Origin: Clitopilus passeckerianus | Taxonomy: Eukaryota; Basidiomycota; Agaricomycetes; Agaricales; Entolomataceae | Reading direction: 5' to 3' | Assembly (NCBI GenBank): GCA_944990035.1 | Contig: CALYLX010000079.1 | Span: 1 to 64,000, forward strand | DNA: 64,000 bases | Part shown: positions 20,189-33,028 of the stretch, piece by piece | Layout of the letters: each line of letters opens with the position of its first letter | How positions within the stretch are numbered: position 1 is the first letter of the stretch | The notes under the pieces: model-generated | Told to the model about the DNA's origin: nothing | Seen by the model: the letters and a program-made list of their open reading frames with translations, nothing else | Database searches by the model: none | Made by a program: the position numbers and the translations under genes

Positions 20189-21516
20189 ATGCCCAAACGT
20201 AAATCAGCGGCTAAGGATGAAAGTGGTCTGGAAGAAGACTTGTCCATTGAAGGAGCCCCGAAGTGCGTTCTGGAAGTCACCTCCACTCATGCGACGCGTT
20301 TGCTGGCGTTGCATCCAATTTCTGGACAGTAGGAAAACGCGTAAAAAGCAGCAATGGTAACTCGAAACCCAGGGCTAATCTTCCGAAAGCAAGAGTGAAT
20401 TCATCCGAGGCAAGACGTATGCTCGCTCCAGCTACATTGGCAGCCCTACCGCGGCAAGCGAGGATTCGGGCGCTGCGGCCCAGGACGAGCCATCGTAAGA
20501 TACAAATAACCCATCAGAGGACGAGGAGGACGAACAAGTGCTTCTAGATGTCATTGACTATGACTTGGACGGTGAGCAAGCTGTGACCTGTTTGTGTGTT
20601 TTGCCTCAGACGTTCATGGCCACATTTCTCTTGAAATTGGACACCACTTTGAAAACCGCCTCAATCATTTCTGGCATTGTCTTCACCGATCAGGTGTGTT
20701 AATTTCCCTCTAGAAACACCAAGGGGGGTCTGGACCTGGTACTATCTCAATTTTTAGGTCTTACCTCCTTAGAAATCTCGCCAAGTTAGGAGAGTGCACT
20801 CCTTCGATCCCGTATCGGTATAGTAAGTCGCATGGTCTTCGCTGACCCAAGTCCTCTCTAACCCTTATCTCTCCTTAGAAGGAACTTGTCCCCGTCTTCA
20901 CAGTAAGCCTATTCCTACTGGATCCAAATGTTCGCACACGTAAGTCTCCATATTTCTAGCTTCGAGACCCTTCGAAAGAGGACATGGTAGCCAACTTCCC
21001 AGCTCTTCTAGCCAAAGTTCGCAAGTATCGGCCACGAATTGTATGCTTCACGGGTCTCATGATGGCGGATAATATCCAAAAAGCGATCAACAAGAAATGT
21101 GTTCGTTGTTAGCAGTTATTTGAACCCAGTTATTTGAACCATAAATCAGGTTGCTAATGGAAGATACAGAAAACGCCCCGTGGAACTAAAGTCCCAAAAT
21201 CTGGCCTTGGGGATTCAGGCCTTCAAGGTTGTCTGTGAAGGGAAAGTGAAAGGTTCGCTGCCTTCCCGAAAGTGTATATGTATGTGCTGACGGGCCTGAA
21301 GTGCGCGAAACGGTCTTCTACGCTATTCCGAGCGTACAAGGGAAGGTCATAGCCATCCAGGTATGGTTTTTTGTTTCTCGGAAGATTCTGGGATACTCAA
21401 ACTGCCAACAGAAAGAGGGGAAGGTTGAGGTCTTCAAAGAACTCCGCAAGAATTTGAAGCAACTCAAAGCCGGGCGGCTGGAAACGGATAGTCTATGCGA
21501 CATTACAACCTTCTAA
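20189..21516 (+). pseudogene. TDG/Mug glycosylase duplicate, catalytic exon lost
   Basis: Remnants parallel the intact TDG at 15985-17434: DVIDYDLD, then SLEIGHHFENRLNHFWHCL, GLTSLEISPS, FPALLAKVRKYRPRIVCF, KSGLGIQAFKVVCEGK, RETVFYAIPSVQGKV and a final exon KEGKVEVFKELRKNLKQL. The exon coding for VLFCGIN and the following PG is missing. The sequence after the DLD donor (GTGAGCAAG...) runs directly into a TTTTGCCTCAG acceptor, as if the 5' part of intron 1 had fused to the 3' part of intron 2. Further damage includes a TAG in the N-terminal segment (about 20328-20330), a TAG after SPS, and a degraded DLVDRPT region. It cannot encode an active glycosylase. Confidence 0.82.
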
Positions 21517-21662
21517 ACTCTTTGAGCACGAACCCAATATCTCTTTGTGGTATTACCACGGACAATATAGGAACAGAGACTAAATTGCAATCATGAATTA
21601 GAATACAGACATCGTATTAGTACAATGAGCTCGTAAGAACAGAGCAGATATCAGGTCGTAAA

Positions 21663-24600
21663 TTACTCTTCATCACTTTCCATGTCTTCATCGCTATCAC
21701 TATCCTCGCCTTCTGCAACATCAATGGGATCCATGTCAATGTCGTGATCCGCGCCCATGTACGAATCGCAAATCACGTAGAGCTTCAGTGAATGGGTGCC
21801 TTTCGGTAAGGTGAATTCAAGCTTGACGGCGAGGCTCTTGTTGACGGTGACACGCTTGATGACTAGCAGTTGGCGGCTGGCAGAGTCTCCGACTACCAAC
21901 CACCAGTTGGCCATCTTTTTGTTGGGATAGAACGGCGCAACGACGGTTTGGTCATCACCCTCTTCATCGTCTTCGTCGGTATCACGTGACAAGCCAACTT
22001 GAAGGACAATGGGAGCACCAGCGGTGTACTCTCCCTTGACGAGCTCGTGGGTGATGTCGAGGGTTGGATAGGAGTTGACGAACATAGCGACATCACGCCT
22101 AAACAAATCGTGGTTAGCAAAAGATTTTGACGAAAAAAAGGAATAAATATACATTTGACTGGGAGTCATCTGGAGCAAGCTGTTGCGCTGATCGTCTTCC
22201 ATTTCCATAATGTCGTAAACGGACTCAATCTTGGCCTCCTTGCACCTCTTGACAACCTGCAGGACCGAGTGAGATGTTGTATCACGGATATGGATGCACA
22301 AGCACTTACATCGGGTTCGAAGTGGGGAATCTGTTTCAGCGGAGAGTCTGTCTCCCACATTGCCTGGACGCACATCTGAGACAAGTCCATCGCACCTAAA
22401 GCGTTGAGCCATGCATTGGATGACATGACGTCAACACAGGCCGAGAGCAGGTTGAGAACCTTCTCGAGGACAAGAGCTTGGTCTGCGGCAAGGTCAGGAG
22501 GCAGTTGTAGCCGGGAGAAATGTGCTTGGAGGAGTAAGAAGGTCTTGAAGTGGGGTGCTTCGAAGTCAGCTGCATCCAGCTTGACGGGTACACGGTCGTA
22601 AATGCGGCGCAGAAGGACATCTTCGTGGCGGCGGATGGGAATGGATTCGAACTCGGCCGATGACGAGACAACTTCGAGGAGACCCTTAAGCTTGGTCCTC
22701 TCCTTGAGTGACAACGTATACACCTCGACGGTGACATCTGAAAATACCCATTTAGCCTGACACAAAGCTGACTGTTGAAAGCTGATACATACATGAGATG
22801 TTGTAGTAGGCAGCGATCATGCCGAGGTTGAGCGCAGAAACATCCATTTCATCCTCTACACAGGTAGGGTCAGTACTGGATAAAGGGAGCGCAGGAGTTC
22901 GACCTACCAATTGTGATGCACTTGGAGTTGACGAGGTCGGTGAGGGTGTTCTCGACGAGCTCTGACAAGTGGTCCGACAGGTGTTGATGGCTGACATTGT
23001 GCAGGTTGTAATAGTTGGGATTTTGAGTCATACGTCGGTAGAAGTATGTCCATGTCAGAATATCCTGAGATGCAAACGTCAGCTTGGAGGACAGTTATAT
23101 GAACCCAGCGTAACTCACCATGGCATCTTGCTTGTTCTCAATCGTCTTGACAGCGATTTCAGCCAGGAAGTAATCGTGGAGCAGATGGGTAGGAAGATGT
23201 GACTCGATGGGCAGACCCTCCGCAAGGAACTTCTTGTAGAAGTCCTTTCGCGTCTGCTGGCACATCAGGACACAACGGCTACGCTCATCCTCCTTCGGCC
23301 GGCAGGCACGACCCATCATCTGGAGCACATCCATAACGGGATAGTCGATATAACGGTGCTCTTTGCCTTCATATGACTGAACACCCATGATGATGACCAT
23401 ATAGCTGGCGACCGGTAAACTCCATGCAGTATCCTGAAGTTAGATTTAGTCAAGGCACTAGATACGCAAGTCGGATATATATACCTTGGATGCGACCAGA
23501 ATTTGGATGGCACCAGATTCAAACAAACGTTGGACAATACGCTTGTCTTGCTTGTCCAGCGCCTCATGGAAGTAGCCAATGCCAAGCTTAAGGCACTCAA
23601 CGAGCCCTTGGTCCCTGATATGGTCCAGATGAGGTTGCAAGTCATCGAGCTCGATGTTGAGAAAGCGGTCTGGATTTTCATCCGCAGAGCAATGAGTGAG
23701 CAGGTCGTCGACGGTGAGTCTGCACTGCCTTCTTGAGGGCACGAAGACGATGACGGGTTTGGCTGGCGAATACTCGACTATGGCGAGGTAGGCAGGCTTG
23801 GACATCGCGATCATAAGCGAAGGGAAATGGGGAATTTGGAAGGATTGTAGATGTATGTCCATATCTAGTGGACGCGCGCTGAGGTATGGATTAGTACCCG
23901 ATAAAACGGATATGATGAGGTCTCATACCTAGGTGAGAAGTTGAAGATAGCATGAGAAGGAGCACCTATCCATTCTCCGAGATCACGGGCATTTGCCAAC
24001 GACACACCGCAGGCAACGATACGGATTTTCTTCTCGGTTTGAGCAGAGACATATCGGGTGCGGGACAAGATGACCTCGTATGTCGGGCCAACCTCTCCAC
24101 CAACCAACTGGATTTCATCAGCAATCAGCAACCCGATGTTTTGGACGTTCTTGCGTTGTCTCCATCTTCTCGAAATGACATCCCACTGTTGAAATCGTGA
24201 GTACAATCCGAGATTTCAAACCGGGAATAAAACATACCTGAGTAGGAGTGCAAATGATGACATCTCCCTTCTCCAACAAGCGCAAATCAGCGCTTGTCTC
24301 GCCAGTGAGGCTGACAATCTCCTTGCCACCTTGCAAATTCGCAAACTTGGCTCGCCACTCCGCCACCCGTTGGTCAACCATCTCCTGGTACGGCTCAATG
24401 CACACCGCTCGTGGCTGGTCGCGCTTGCTCCACAGTCGTAGGAGGGCAAACTCGGCGCAAATGGTCTTCCCACTGCCGGTTGGTGCTCCAATGAAGATGT
24501 TCTCGTCGGAGGTGTAGAGGGCTTGGAAGACCTGCGTCTGGATCTTGTTGAACGACTGGATGGTCGACGAGTAGATCTGCTCAAACTCCTTGTTATGTAG

Positions 24601-27600
24601 GGCAGAGATGGGTAGAGCTTGCAAGTCAAGGAGAGGTGTTGGGGGAGGGAACTTCTCGGGAAGGATGAGGTGCTTGAACGAGATCGGGAGGCGGGTCTCG
24701 GAGTGCAGCCAGCGGTCGGAGATGAGAGAAATATAATAGTTGGGTGGGACGGGCTCGAACATTGGCACGGTGATAGAGACGTTATGCTCATCCTCGGCGT
24801 ATCTTTGGCGGAGGATGAAGGTATCGTGGAACAGGATGACCTCGCCATCGACATCCTCTACAAGAATGATGAATGTCTCAGCACCTCCGTGGATCTTCTC
24901 GTCCCATCGGAAGTCAGGGATGATAGAAAGGTCAATCCTCAACAGTGACCTCGTGATGGGCTGAACTTGCGCCTGAAGTCTATGAAAGAGTCAGGTCCAT
25001 CATCTGTATACGAAAATATGACTGAGCACATACTGTAGTTTGGGGAAATTATGCACCAGGCGATGGACCAGGCGACCGGCATTTTGGATACCGATAAGTT
25101 CACCAATCTCGGGAGGGGACTAAATACGACGTCAATACGAGATCACTTGAGGGTTGAGAATTGGCTCACCAGGTCGAAGTATCTGTACCAGGGCTGGAAA
25201 CATCAAGGTTAGCTTTTCTCGAGAAATTTGGTCGACGGTACTTACGAATTGCTTTCCTTCCGCCTTGCGAATGACGTCGCCTGGGACACCCTTGAATTGG
25301 CGTAGGGGTGTCATGGAACCCCACATCCGTTTTTCGACCATCTTGCACATATCTAGAGCAGCCTTGGCAGGTACGGCCCAACCACGCCTAAGGCAGATCT
25401 CGAAGATAGCACGGAGAATACTAAAAACATATAGGTTGGCCACAGAACGAGTCATGCTTAATTTGTACTCACCGGCCAGCAGACTGCTGAACAAAGACCA
25501 TATCAGCAACAAGAACAAAGCCTGAGATAGAAAATCAGCAACATTCCAAAACAGGAAAGCATCAAAACACACCGTCCAACTTAAGTTGAGAGATGAAAGC
25601 TTGAAGAAGGACGTTAATCTTGGCAGCAGGCTCCTCAACGCTCTCTTTAACAGGAATCGGGACACGTTCCAGAAGCTTCGCAAGTTCAAGCTTCTCCTCT
25701 TGACGAACCTAGGAAAAATTGTGTGAACACAAATTTGAATATCAAAGGGAGCAAACGTACAGGAAGTAGCTTGAACTCATTACTGAGTGCGAATACCCTG
25801 AACAACTCCAGCATCGTCATCGTAGGCCTCAAGTGCTGGTTATAGGTCATCATCGAACTATGTGTGATATAGTAGTGCGATGCAATCCGACCAAGCTCCA
25901 GACTCTGGAATCGGCCGCTGGCTCTTTCATACTTGATAAGCTGGCATTTCTCCAAGAGAACAGCAGCGGAGTGAATGATGTCGGCACGCTTCTGGACCAG
26001 TGCATCGTCACCATCTTGGTAGTCCGCACCGACGCTGTAGACACCAGGTGACCTGAGCATACGAACATACCTAGATACAAACGAATGATCAGCAAGAAAT
26101 TGGAGGAAAGAGTTTGAGATAACTTACAGGTAAGTATATCCCAACCACTGTACCGCTTCGTCCCTGTTCCTGATGGTCCCAAGCACAATCTCCGCATTCA
26201 AATTATCCGCCAACTTCGCCACGAACTGACTCTCGATCGGCAGTTGCTGGTTCATCAAGCTCAGGTAGTACTGCAGCTCCGAATGATTCGTGATAATGAC
26301 GCCCTCTCCGAAGGTATCGTATTGTGGTCGTCCAGCACGTCCAAGCATCTGGAGAACGTCTTGACTCGACAGTTCGCACCAGCGGCCCTTTTCGGGGTTG
26401 TAGATCTGGGTTCCCTTGATGATGACGGTATGGGCGGGAAGGTTGACACCCCATGCGAGCGTAGCTGTGCAGACGAGGACTTGCACCGACCCATCCGCGA
26501 AAAGTTCTTCGACCAACATCCTGTCCTCCCTCGTCATCCCAGCATGATGGATACCGAAACCGAAAGGAAGAAGGTCCCGTAGGTTGTTGTCCTTGACGTT
26601 GTTGGCCTCCTCGGTGAGGATCTCCCTAACGGCTCCGTCTGGCTTGACGAACTGCCCGATGGTCTCCTTCTCCATGGCCATATCCCTGAGGAACTTTGCG
26701 GTCTTGGCGGTCTCCTTCCTCGAGTGGACGAACACTAGCGTCTGGTTCTTCCCAGCCTGGTCAAGCACCTTCTCGTAGCAGATTTCGTTCATCACCTGAT
26801 ATCTCTTGATGGCCTTCTTCTCGGTGATACCGATGAACTGCTGCTGAAGACCGCAAGGCCGGTACGAGGAGTCGAAATAGAACAGGCCCTTCTTTTCATC
26901 AACGCGTAGGAAGGTGGCGACATCCTGATAGTTGGGTAGCGTGGCAGAAAGACCAACAAGACGAACATATTCATTCGTCTGCTCCATCCTCCTGATCGTC
27001 CTGGCAATGACACTCTCCAGCACAGGTCCACGCTCGTCATGCAGCAAATGAATCTCATCAATAATGATGAGCCGGACGAGGTTGGTGTAGCTGGTATCAG
27101 TACTCTTGCGAGTAATGACGTCCCACTTCTCGGGGGTGGTGACGATGATTTGGGTTTCGGTGATCTGTTGCTTCGTCATTTGCGAGTCTCCGGTGAGCTC
27201 TCCTACTTTAATGCCGTAAGGTTTCAGCCTGGCAGAGAAGTTGCCAACCATTTCTTGGACGAGGGCTTTCATGGGAGCGATATAGACGATCTTGAAGGAG
27301 TCCAAGTCGAACTCGCCAGTTTCTTCATCTCGGTGCTTTCCAAGTTCGTGTAGGATTGTCAACATGGCGACATTTGTCTGAAAAATTTCAATTAGAACAC
27401 GCATGTAGTCATGCCAGAAGTACTACTAACCTTTCCGGCACCTGTAGGCGCACAAAGCAGGACAGGCTCGTCAGAGCCAAACGCAATTGGGAACAAGCGA
27501 CTCTGCACCCTGTTCAGCTTGGGTACAGTGAACGCCTCCTGGGCCCAGGCTGGCATGGATTCCTTGATGACGACAAGCTCGCCATCCTTAATAGGGACCT

Positions 27601-29020
27601 GCTTGGGTGCAGGGACGTGGATCTCCTCGAAGCCCTTTCTAGACCGCTTGAACGACCCATCAGGGAGCTTGCACTTCTTGTTCGTCATGAGGTGTCCACC
27701 CTGTGAGAAAGCCAGAGATTCAAGGTCAACCGTCCGCTTAGGCTGGACAGTCGAACCAGGAGCAAGGGTAGCGGTTTTGGGGACGGTAGGCTTCTGTTCC
27801 TCGTCAACGTCCATTCTGTCGTCTGAGTCCTTGGCCTTGGCCTGACGGTCGCCAGCGAGCTCGCGGAGGATCCACCCAACGCCCTTCTCCCTCATCGCAA
27901 CCTCAACGTTGACCCTCTCGTCTGCGTCACTTCGCATGAGCTTGGTGCACCAGACAACGACATCTCTGTTCTTCAAGAACTTCGTAATGACGCCGAAGCT
28001 CTGATACTCGAACAGGTCCATGAGCTGATTCTCGCAGTCACGAAGATTGGATTCGGAGCCAAGAATTGACAAGACCTGCGAGGCTTTGTCGGCAGCAGTG
28101 ACGGGGTCAGGATAGATTTCAGAGATTTGCCTCTGCACCCAGAAAGCGTCTATGGCGTGGGGGGAAACAATGTCTTGGTCGGCCTTGGCCTTTTTGGTTC
28201 TTGAGGACTCTCCTCCAATGACAAGTTCTTCGTCGCCAGCTTCACCCTCGGCAGTGGGCTCAGCCTGGTCTTCCCTGTTCTCTGCCTCGTCGTCAGAGTC
28301 GTCTGACTCTTCTCGAACCTCGAAGCCTTCTTCGTCCTCTTCTTCCTGCTCTTCTTCGTCAAAGACAACAGCGACACCAACTTCGTCATCGATTTCACCC
28401 TCCTTGCGCTCCTGGTCTGGATCCTGCATCTCCTCGTCCTCCTGGCCATAGTCGGTGATTTTCTTCGACAAGCTGACGAGAGCATCGAATGTCTCGGCGT
28501 TGATATTGCCCAGAATCTCCTCCATATCCTTCTTCTTGTCGAAATCCTTCATATTCTCGTTCTTCAACGTCTCCAGCACCGCATCAGCAGCAGACCGAAC
28601 GATATCCTGAGCCTGGTCCCCAAGCGCACTATGCACAGTATTGAGGATCATCTCATACACCTCCTTCGTCTCCGCCGTCCTCGGTCGATAAGTCAACCCC
28701 TCAACATCCTGCGTCGCCTCCAGAATATCCGCATAACTCTGGAACCCAACACTCTTCTTCTTCGTCGCTGCCTGCTTCTCAAGCTGGTCAGCCTTATCCG
28801 CCGCTGCCTTCTTCTTCTTCTTATCCAAGTCCTTCGGCGCCTGCCTCTGCACCCTCGACCCCATCTCCTTCACGTCAATCCTCCCCACCAAACTGGTGGG
28901 GGCGCCATCTGGCTCTTTGTCGCGTCGAGGGAGTGCAGACCTGTCAGCGGTGAGCACCAAAGACGAGATGGCGCCATAGTTGTATCCTGAGAGATCAGGC
29001 TTTCCTCCGCCTCCTGACAT
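21663..29020 (-). CDS. BRR2: Pre-mRNA-splicing helicase BRR2 (U5 snRNP)
   Basis: A many-exon gene of roughly 2,150 residues, the size usual for BRR2, the Ski2-like helicase that unwinds U4/U6 in the spliceosome. The first exon (to about 27438) has an acidic N-terminal plug region and ends in APTGAGK; the next exon starts TNVAML, so the intron splits Walker A. Cassette 1 has [65 protein letters not shown] and [13 protein letters not shown] Sec63-type region follows. Cassette 2 has [22 protein letters not shown] and [12 protein letters not shown], its DEIQ being the degenerate motif expected of the non-catalytic cassette. A second Sec63 region and an acidic tail end the protein. No frame breaks were seen. 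Confidence 0.96.
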
Positions 29021-29510
29021 AGTGATAGTCGTTGAAGAAGTGGTGGTGAACGTTGAAGGCGTTCTGCTCGAAAAGTTTGCTGACGCGAGGCTGGAGTTAG
29101 GTAAGCTACGGACTTAGACTCAGGCGGGTCCGTGGACCGATTTCCGCGTTCTAATTGGCTGGACAGATGCTTATTCAGCAGCAGCCTGCAGGCAGAACTC
29201 CAAGGCAGGTTCAAACGTTCAACGCTCAGGAAACGGCGCTACGGTTCCCAAAGGCTGGTTCGACATGCAAAATAAAACCCCTATAGGATGCAGCAATGAA
29301 TTTATTTATTTACTTTGAATATCAAAGCATTTCGATCGCTCACAATGGTTATGATAAGCTCATAAATTGCAGAAGATCCAGAAGCGTAACTTTTATTATA
29401 AACTTGGTTAGTGAATTGCATTTTCGCCCATCTGAATAAGCTATGTGCATTTTGAACGGTAAAAGACTGGTATTTTCCCAGAAATTGAGGCAGTCTCAAT
29501 CCATCATCAA
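29021..29510. promoter_or_regulatory. Divergent intergenic region between BRR2 and the EZH2-type gene
   Basis: Roughly 490 bp separate the two divergent start codons, so both promoters must lie here. No specific element stands out; the half nearer the methyltransferase gene is AT-rich. Confidence 0.5.
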
Positions 29511-32500
29511 ATGGAATTACAAGAAGGCACGCTTCAGCATGTAGCTTGGTCTCAAACAGCGACCTCGATGTCCACTTCAACGCCGGGCCCAGCATTACCA
29601 CGCAAAGATGCAGTAGCGTCGCTTGCAAGGCTAACATACCACAAACATTGGGTCTCATTCTACGAATGGGAACAAAACCATGCAAAAATGACAATATCTT
29701 CTCTGCACACAACACCTTCCCCGGACCGCGATGAATTGCCCCCAATCAACTTCTGGAGACCAGTCGAATCTCAAATCGACGAGCTTGACGACGAAGACGC
29801 GGAAAGCGACGCGTCATTCACCGTTACTTCCTTCGAAACCATCTCGGATCCAGAAGGTTCAGATGAAAGCACAGCAACAAGTACCACTGTTTTGTCCAGC
29901 AGTACCATAACGGCCGACCCATGGAAAGGCTGTCCGCCATACGAGATGTGCACAACGACGAATCGCAACCTCTTTGTTGGTGATGACTCGGAATACATGC
30001 CCTTCATCCCACTAGCAGATGACCCAGGATTCGACTTCCTCCTTCATTGCAGCGACTACAAATGGCTTGAGTGGCAGACGAGCGAAACTCCCATGGATCC
30101 AGACTGTATGTATTCTCTTACCTTTGTGTGTGCGCGTAGGTTGAAGATGTTGACCTTTCTTGAGTAGGAGTTATAACAATATCAACTGTACATGCAATTC
30201 TTGCGTCGAGATTGGTTACACTGCAAGAGATTGAAGATACAGGGATGTTTGAATACTCGCTCTTGGTTTCAGAGCCAGACAATATCATTCAGTACTCTCA
30301 ACGACATGACTTTCCTTCGTGGATTCCGCCTTTGCCTCCTGTGCCCTCTTCGGATTCGAGCTTGAACCCGCTACCAGCCACAGAAAACCAGCCAATTTCC
30401 CGAATGGGACGAAACCTCCTCCCATATACACCCCGTTACGCTTCAAGCCTCTCGACACCTTCAACCAAGCTATCCTCCCTCATCGAGGACTTCTGTACCA
30501 ACCTGAACTGTCTAACAGGATATTGTCCTGTACATCGTATGTTTCCCCACTGCGACTCGCAGAACACGCTCTAACCTTTGTCCAACAAACAGTATACGAA
30601 CACACCCAACCACCCACTGTACCAGCAACCCTCCCAAGCTCCTCCCTCTCCCACTCCGTAACTTCGCCATGCAGCAGCACCTGCTTCCTCCTCGGGCCAG
30701 GATCAATCTCCTACCTCTCACTACAGAGATACTCCCAATGGACCGTCGATGACCTTGACATGCTTACCGTCGCTTTGAAGTACTCTCCCGACACAACGCC
30801 TTGCGATCTGGCTGTTATCGTCAGGAAACCTTGTCGTGAGGTACCGTTCTTCACATCTCCGTATTAGCCCTCCAACGAGCTGATCCGACGACTTCTTGCC
30901 ACAGGTCTTCAAACATCGACAACAACTCATCCCAGATTCGACTATTGCGTCAAGCTCGAAGCCCAATTCCAAGGCTTCTGAGAAGCCAGTTCAGAGCAGG
31001 AGGAACCCAACGTTGAATTTTATAGGTACATTACTTATACTTCCATACCTTTTCCTACCCAATTGACCAACCTGCAATTACCCTTCTTAGATCATGACGC
31101 GAACGCATATAGCCCGTAATTATCCCCTCCTGGAGCTTAACCACTCTCACTAACGGAACCCTCAAAAGACAACCTCCCTGCTCCCATCCAGGCCCATGTA
31201 CAGCAGCTAATAACTGCTCCTGCTTCCAAAACGACGGACATTGCGAATCAGGTTGTCGTTGTGACCGAAAATGTACGTCTACTCTTCCTCCTTCCCACCT
31301 AGCGCACACAATGGGCGCATATATCCACTCAAACTTCGATTAATGACTCCATTCACTCAACAGGTGCCAGGCGCTGGCAAGGCTGCCGTTGCGCACACCT
31401 CAAGTACCACTCAACAACCAAGAACAGCTTAAGGAGGACATGTAGGACGAATCATTGTCCCTGCTTCAAAGCCCATAGAGAGTGTGATCCGGAGCTTTGT
31501 TTGAGTTGTAAATCCAGGTACCCTCACCATCATTTAATCCCTTCATTGCATGAACTGACCTATGGATGGTCAATCTAGGGATGCAGAAGCAAATTTATGC
31601 AGAAACTCCGCGATCCAGAGGGGTGCTAGAAAGGTTCGTGTTCTCTTTCTCTACCTTGCCTCCAAACCCTATCGCTGACTTTCGAGGTCCAATCTCAATC
31701 TAGCAAACCGAAGTTAGGACAAGCACATGGGGACTGGGTCTCTTCATGATGGAGCCCGTGCAAGAGGACGACTTTATCATTGGTACCTACATATCTCCCT
31801 CCACACCACAACATTTACAGAGCTAACACTCCTGGGAAAGAATACACCGGCGAACTGATATATCAAATAACCACCCTATGTCGAGAGTGCGTTATGACTT
31901 ACTTTTTCTGGCGTGAACACGCTTTCAGACGCATATACTCACAAACCTCCTCAGTTTCGTCGCTGAACATCGTCACCGGACCTACCTCTTCCAGGTTGAC
32001 CCCACATTGTCGATAGACAGTGCCAAAGCAGGGAACGAAGCGAGGTTTATCAATCATGACAGCGTTCCGAACTGCTACGCAGGAGGTTTGTTCCTCTTTT
32101 TCTCAGTAACAAAATTATCGAGCTCATTTTCGGAAAATGTAGTCAGGCTGGTTAACGGTGAACACCGCATCGGGATATTTGCTTGTACGTTTCTGATATC
32201 CTCATACAACACCGGCATTCTTTGGGGGAAAAAACAGAGACTGACTAAGAGCAATAGTGGCCAACCTCAAAGCTGACACCGAACTCTTCCTCAATTACGG
32301 CGACAAGTTCTTCCAGTCCCAGCAGGGTGCCGATCCTACCACGACCACCGCCTCTCCACCAAACCCACCCCTACCCATCTCACCTTCAGTCAAGAAACCC
32401 TCCCGAGACAAACCTGCTCCGGCACCTGTCCCCGCTCCACCGCTTCCCCCAAGTGCACCCCCGACCAAGGTCAACATGCACAACGTGAAGAGGGAGCAAA

Positions 32501-32622
32501 AGCAGACGGCTCAGGCCGAGACGGTGATAAGCCAGTCAAGCAAGAACACTCAGAGCTTTACTATGGAGAGGGTGGTTTATGAGCTGGATCAGCATTCTAG
32601 CGACGAGACGTATAGCGAGTAG
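29511..32622 (+). CDS. EZH2/E(z)-type histone H3K27 methyltransferase (PRC2)
   Basis: Catalytic subunit of Polycomb repressive complex 2 by architecture. An acidic, Ser-rich N terminus leads to a region with LNCLTGYCPVH and TPCDLAVIVRKPCREV. The cysteine-rich CXC domain follows, with PPCSHPGPCTAANNCSC, CRCDRKCARRWQGCRC and NHCPCFKAHRECDPELC. The SET domain has RTSTWGLGLF, EYTGELIY, EHRHRTYLF, SIDSAKAGNEARFINH followed by DSVPNC, NGEHRIGIFA and ELFLNYGDKFF. The NH...NC and NYG signatures for S-adenosylmethionine and lysine binding are intact. A Pro-rich C-terminal extension of about 100 residues follows SET. The exon 1 donor at about 30106 joins to a GAG acceptor at 30164; the later TAG acceptor would create a stop. 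Divergent from BRR2. Confidence 0.93.
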
Positions 32623-33028
32623 GGAGGTGTTGGTTTAATGGCGGCAATTAGGACTGTATTCATTATGAGAATTCAAGCATAATTCAAGTGTATCTCTGCC
32701 AAGTGCCCCATCCACATGTGAAAATGGTCGGAGTAATATTCCGGAGGTCACCATATCCGGTAACTACACGCCATTTTGCTTCCCGCGCCCCAATCAACTT
32801 GAATCAAGTGCTGAACTGAGTGCCGCGTGGCTGCAAAGTTGGTCCACTTTCCCCAGCTTCGTCCCTCCTCTTTCTTGTATCTTTTCTATCGACGCGAGCT
32901 GACGACTCGTACAATATACCTCGAAAGTACCAGAATATCTATACCCTCTACTCACGATAACCATTCACGACCTAAATTAAAATCACCGGAATTTCTTGCA
33001 TACCCACCCACCGAAAAACCACATCATC

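Noticed and set aside
28150..28485. Long open frames on the opposite strand of the BRR2 acidic region
   Set aside because: They are Ser/Arg-rich shadows of the low-complexity BRR2 N-terminal coding sequence.
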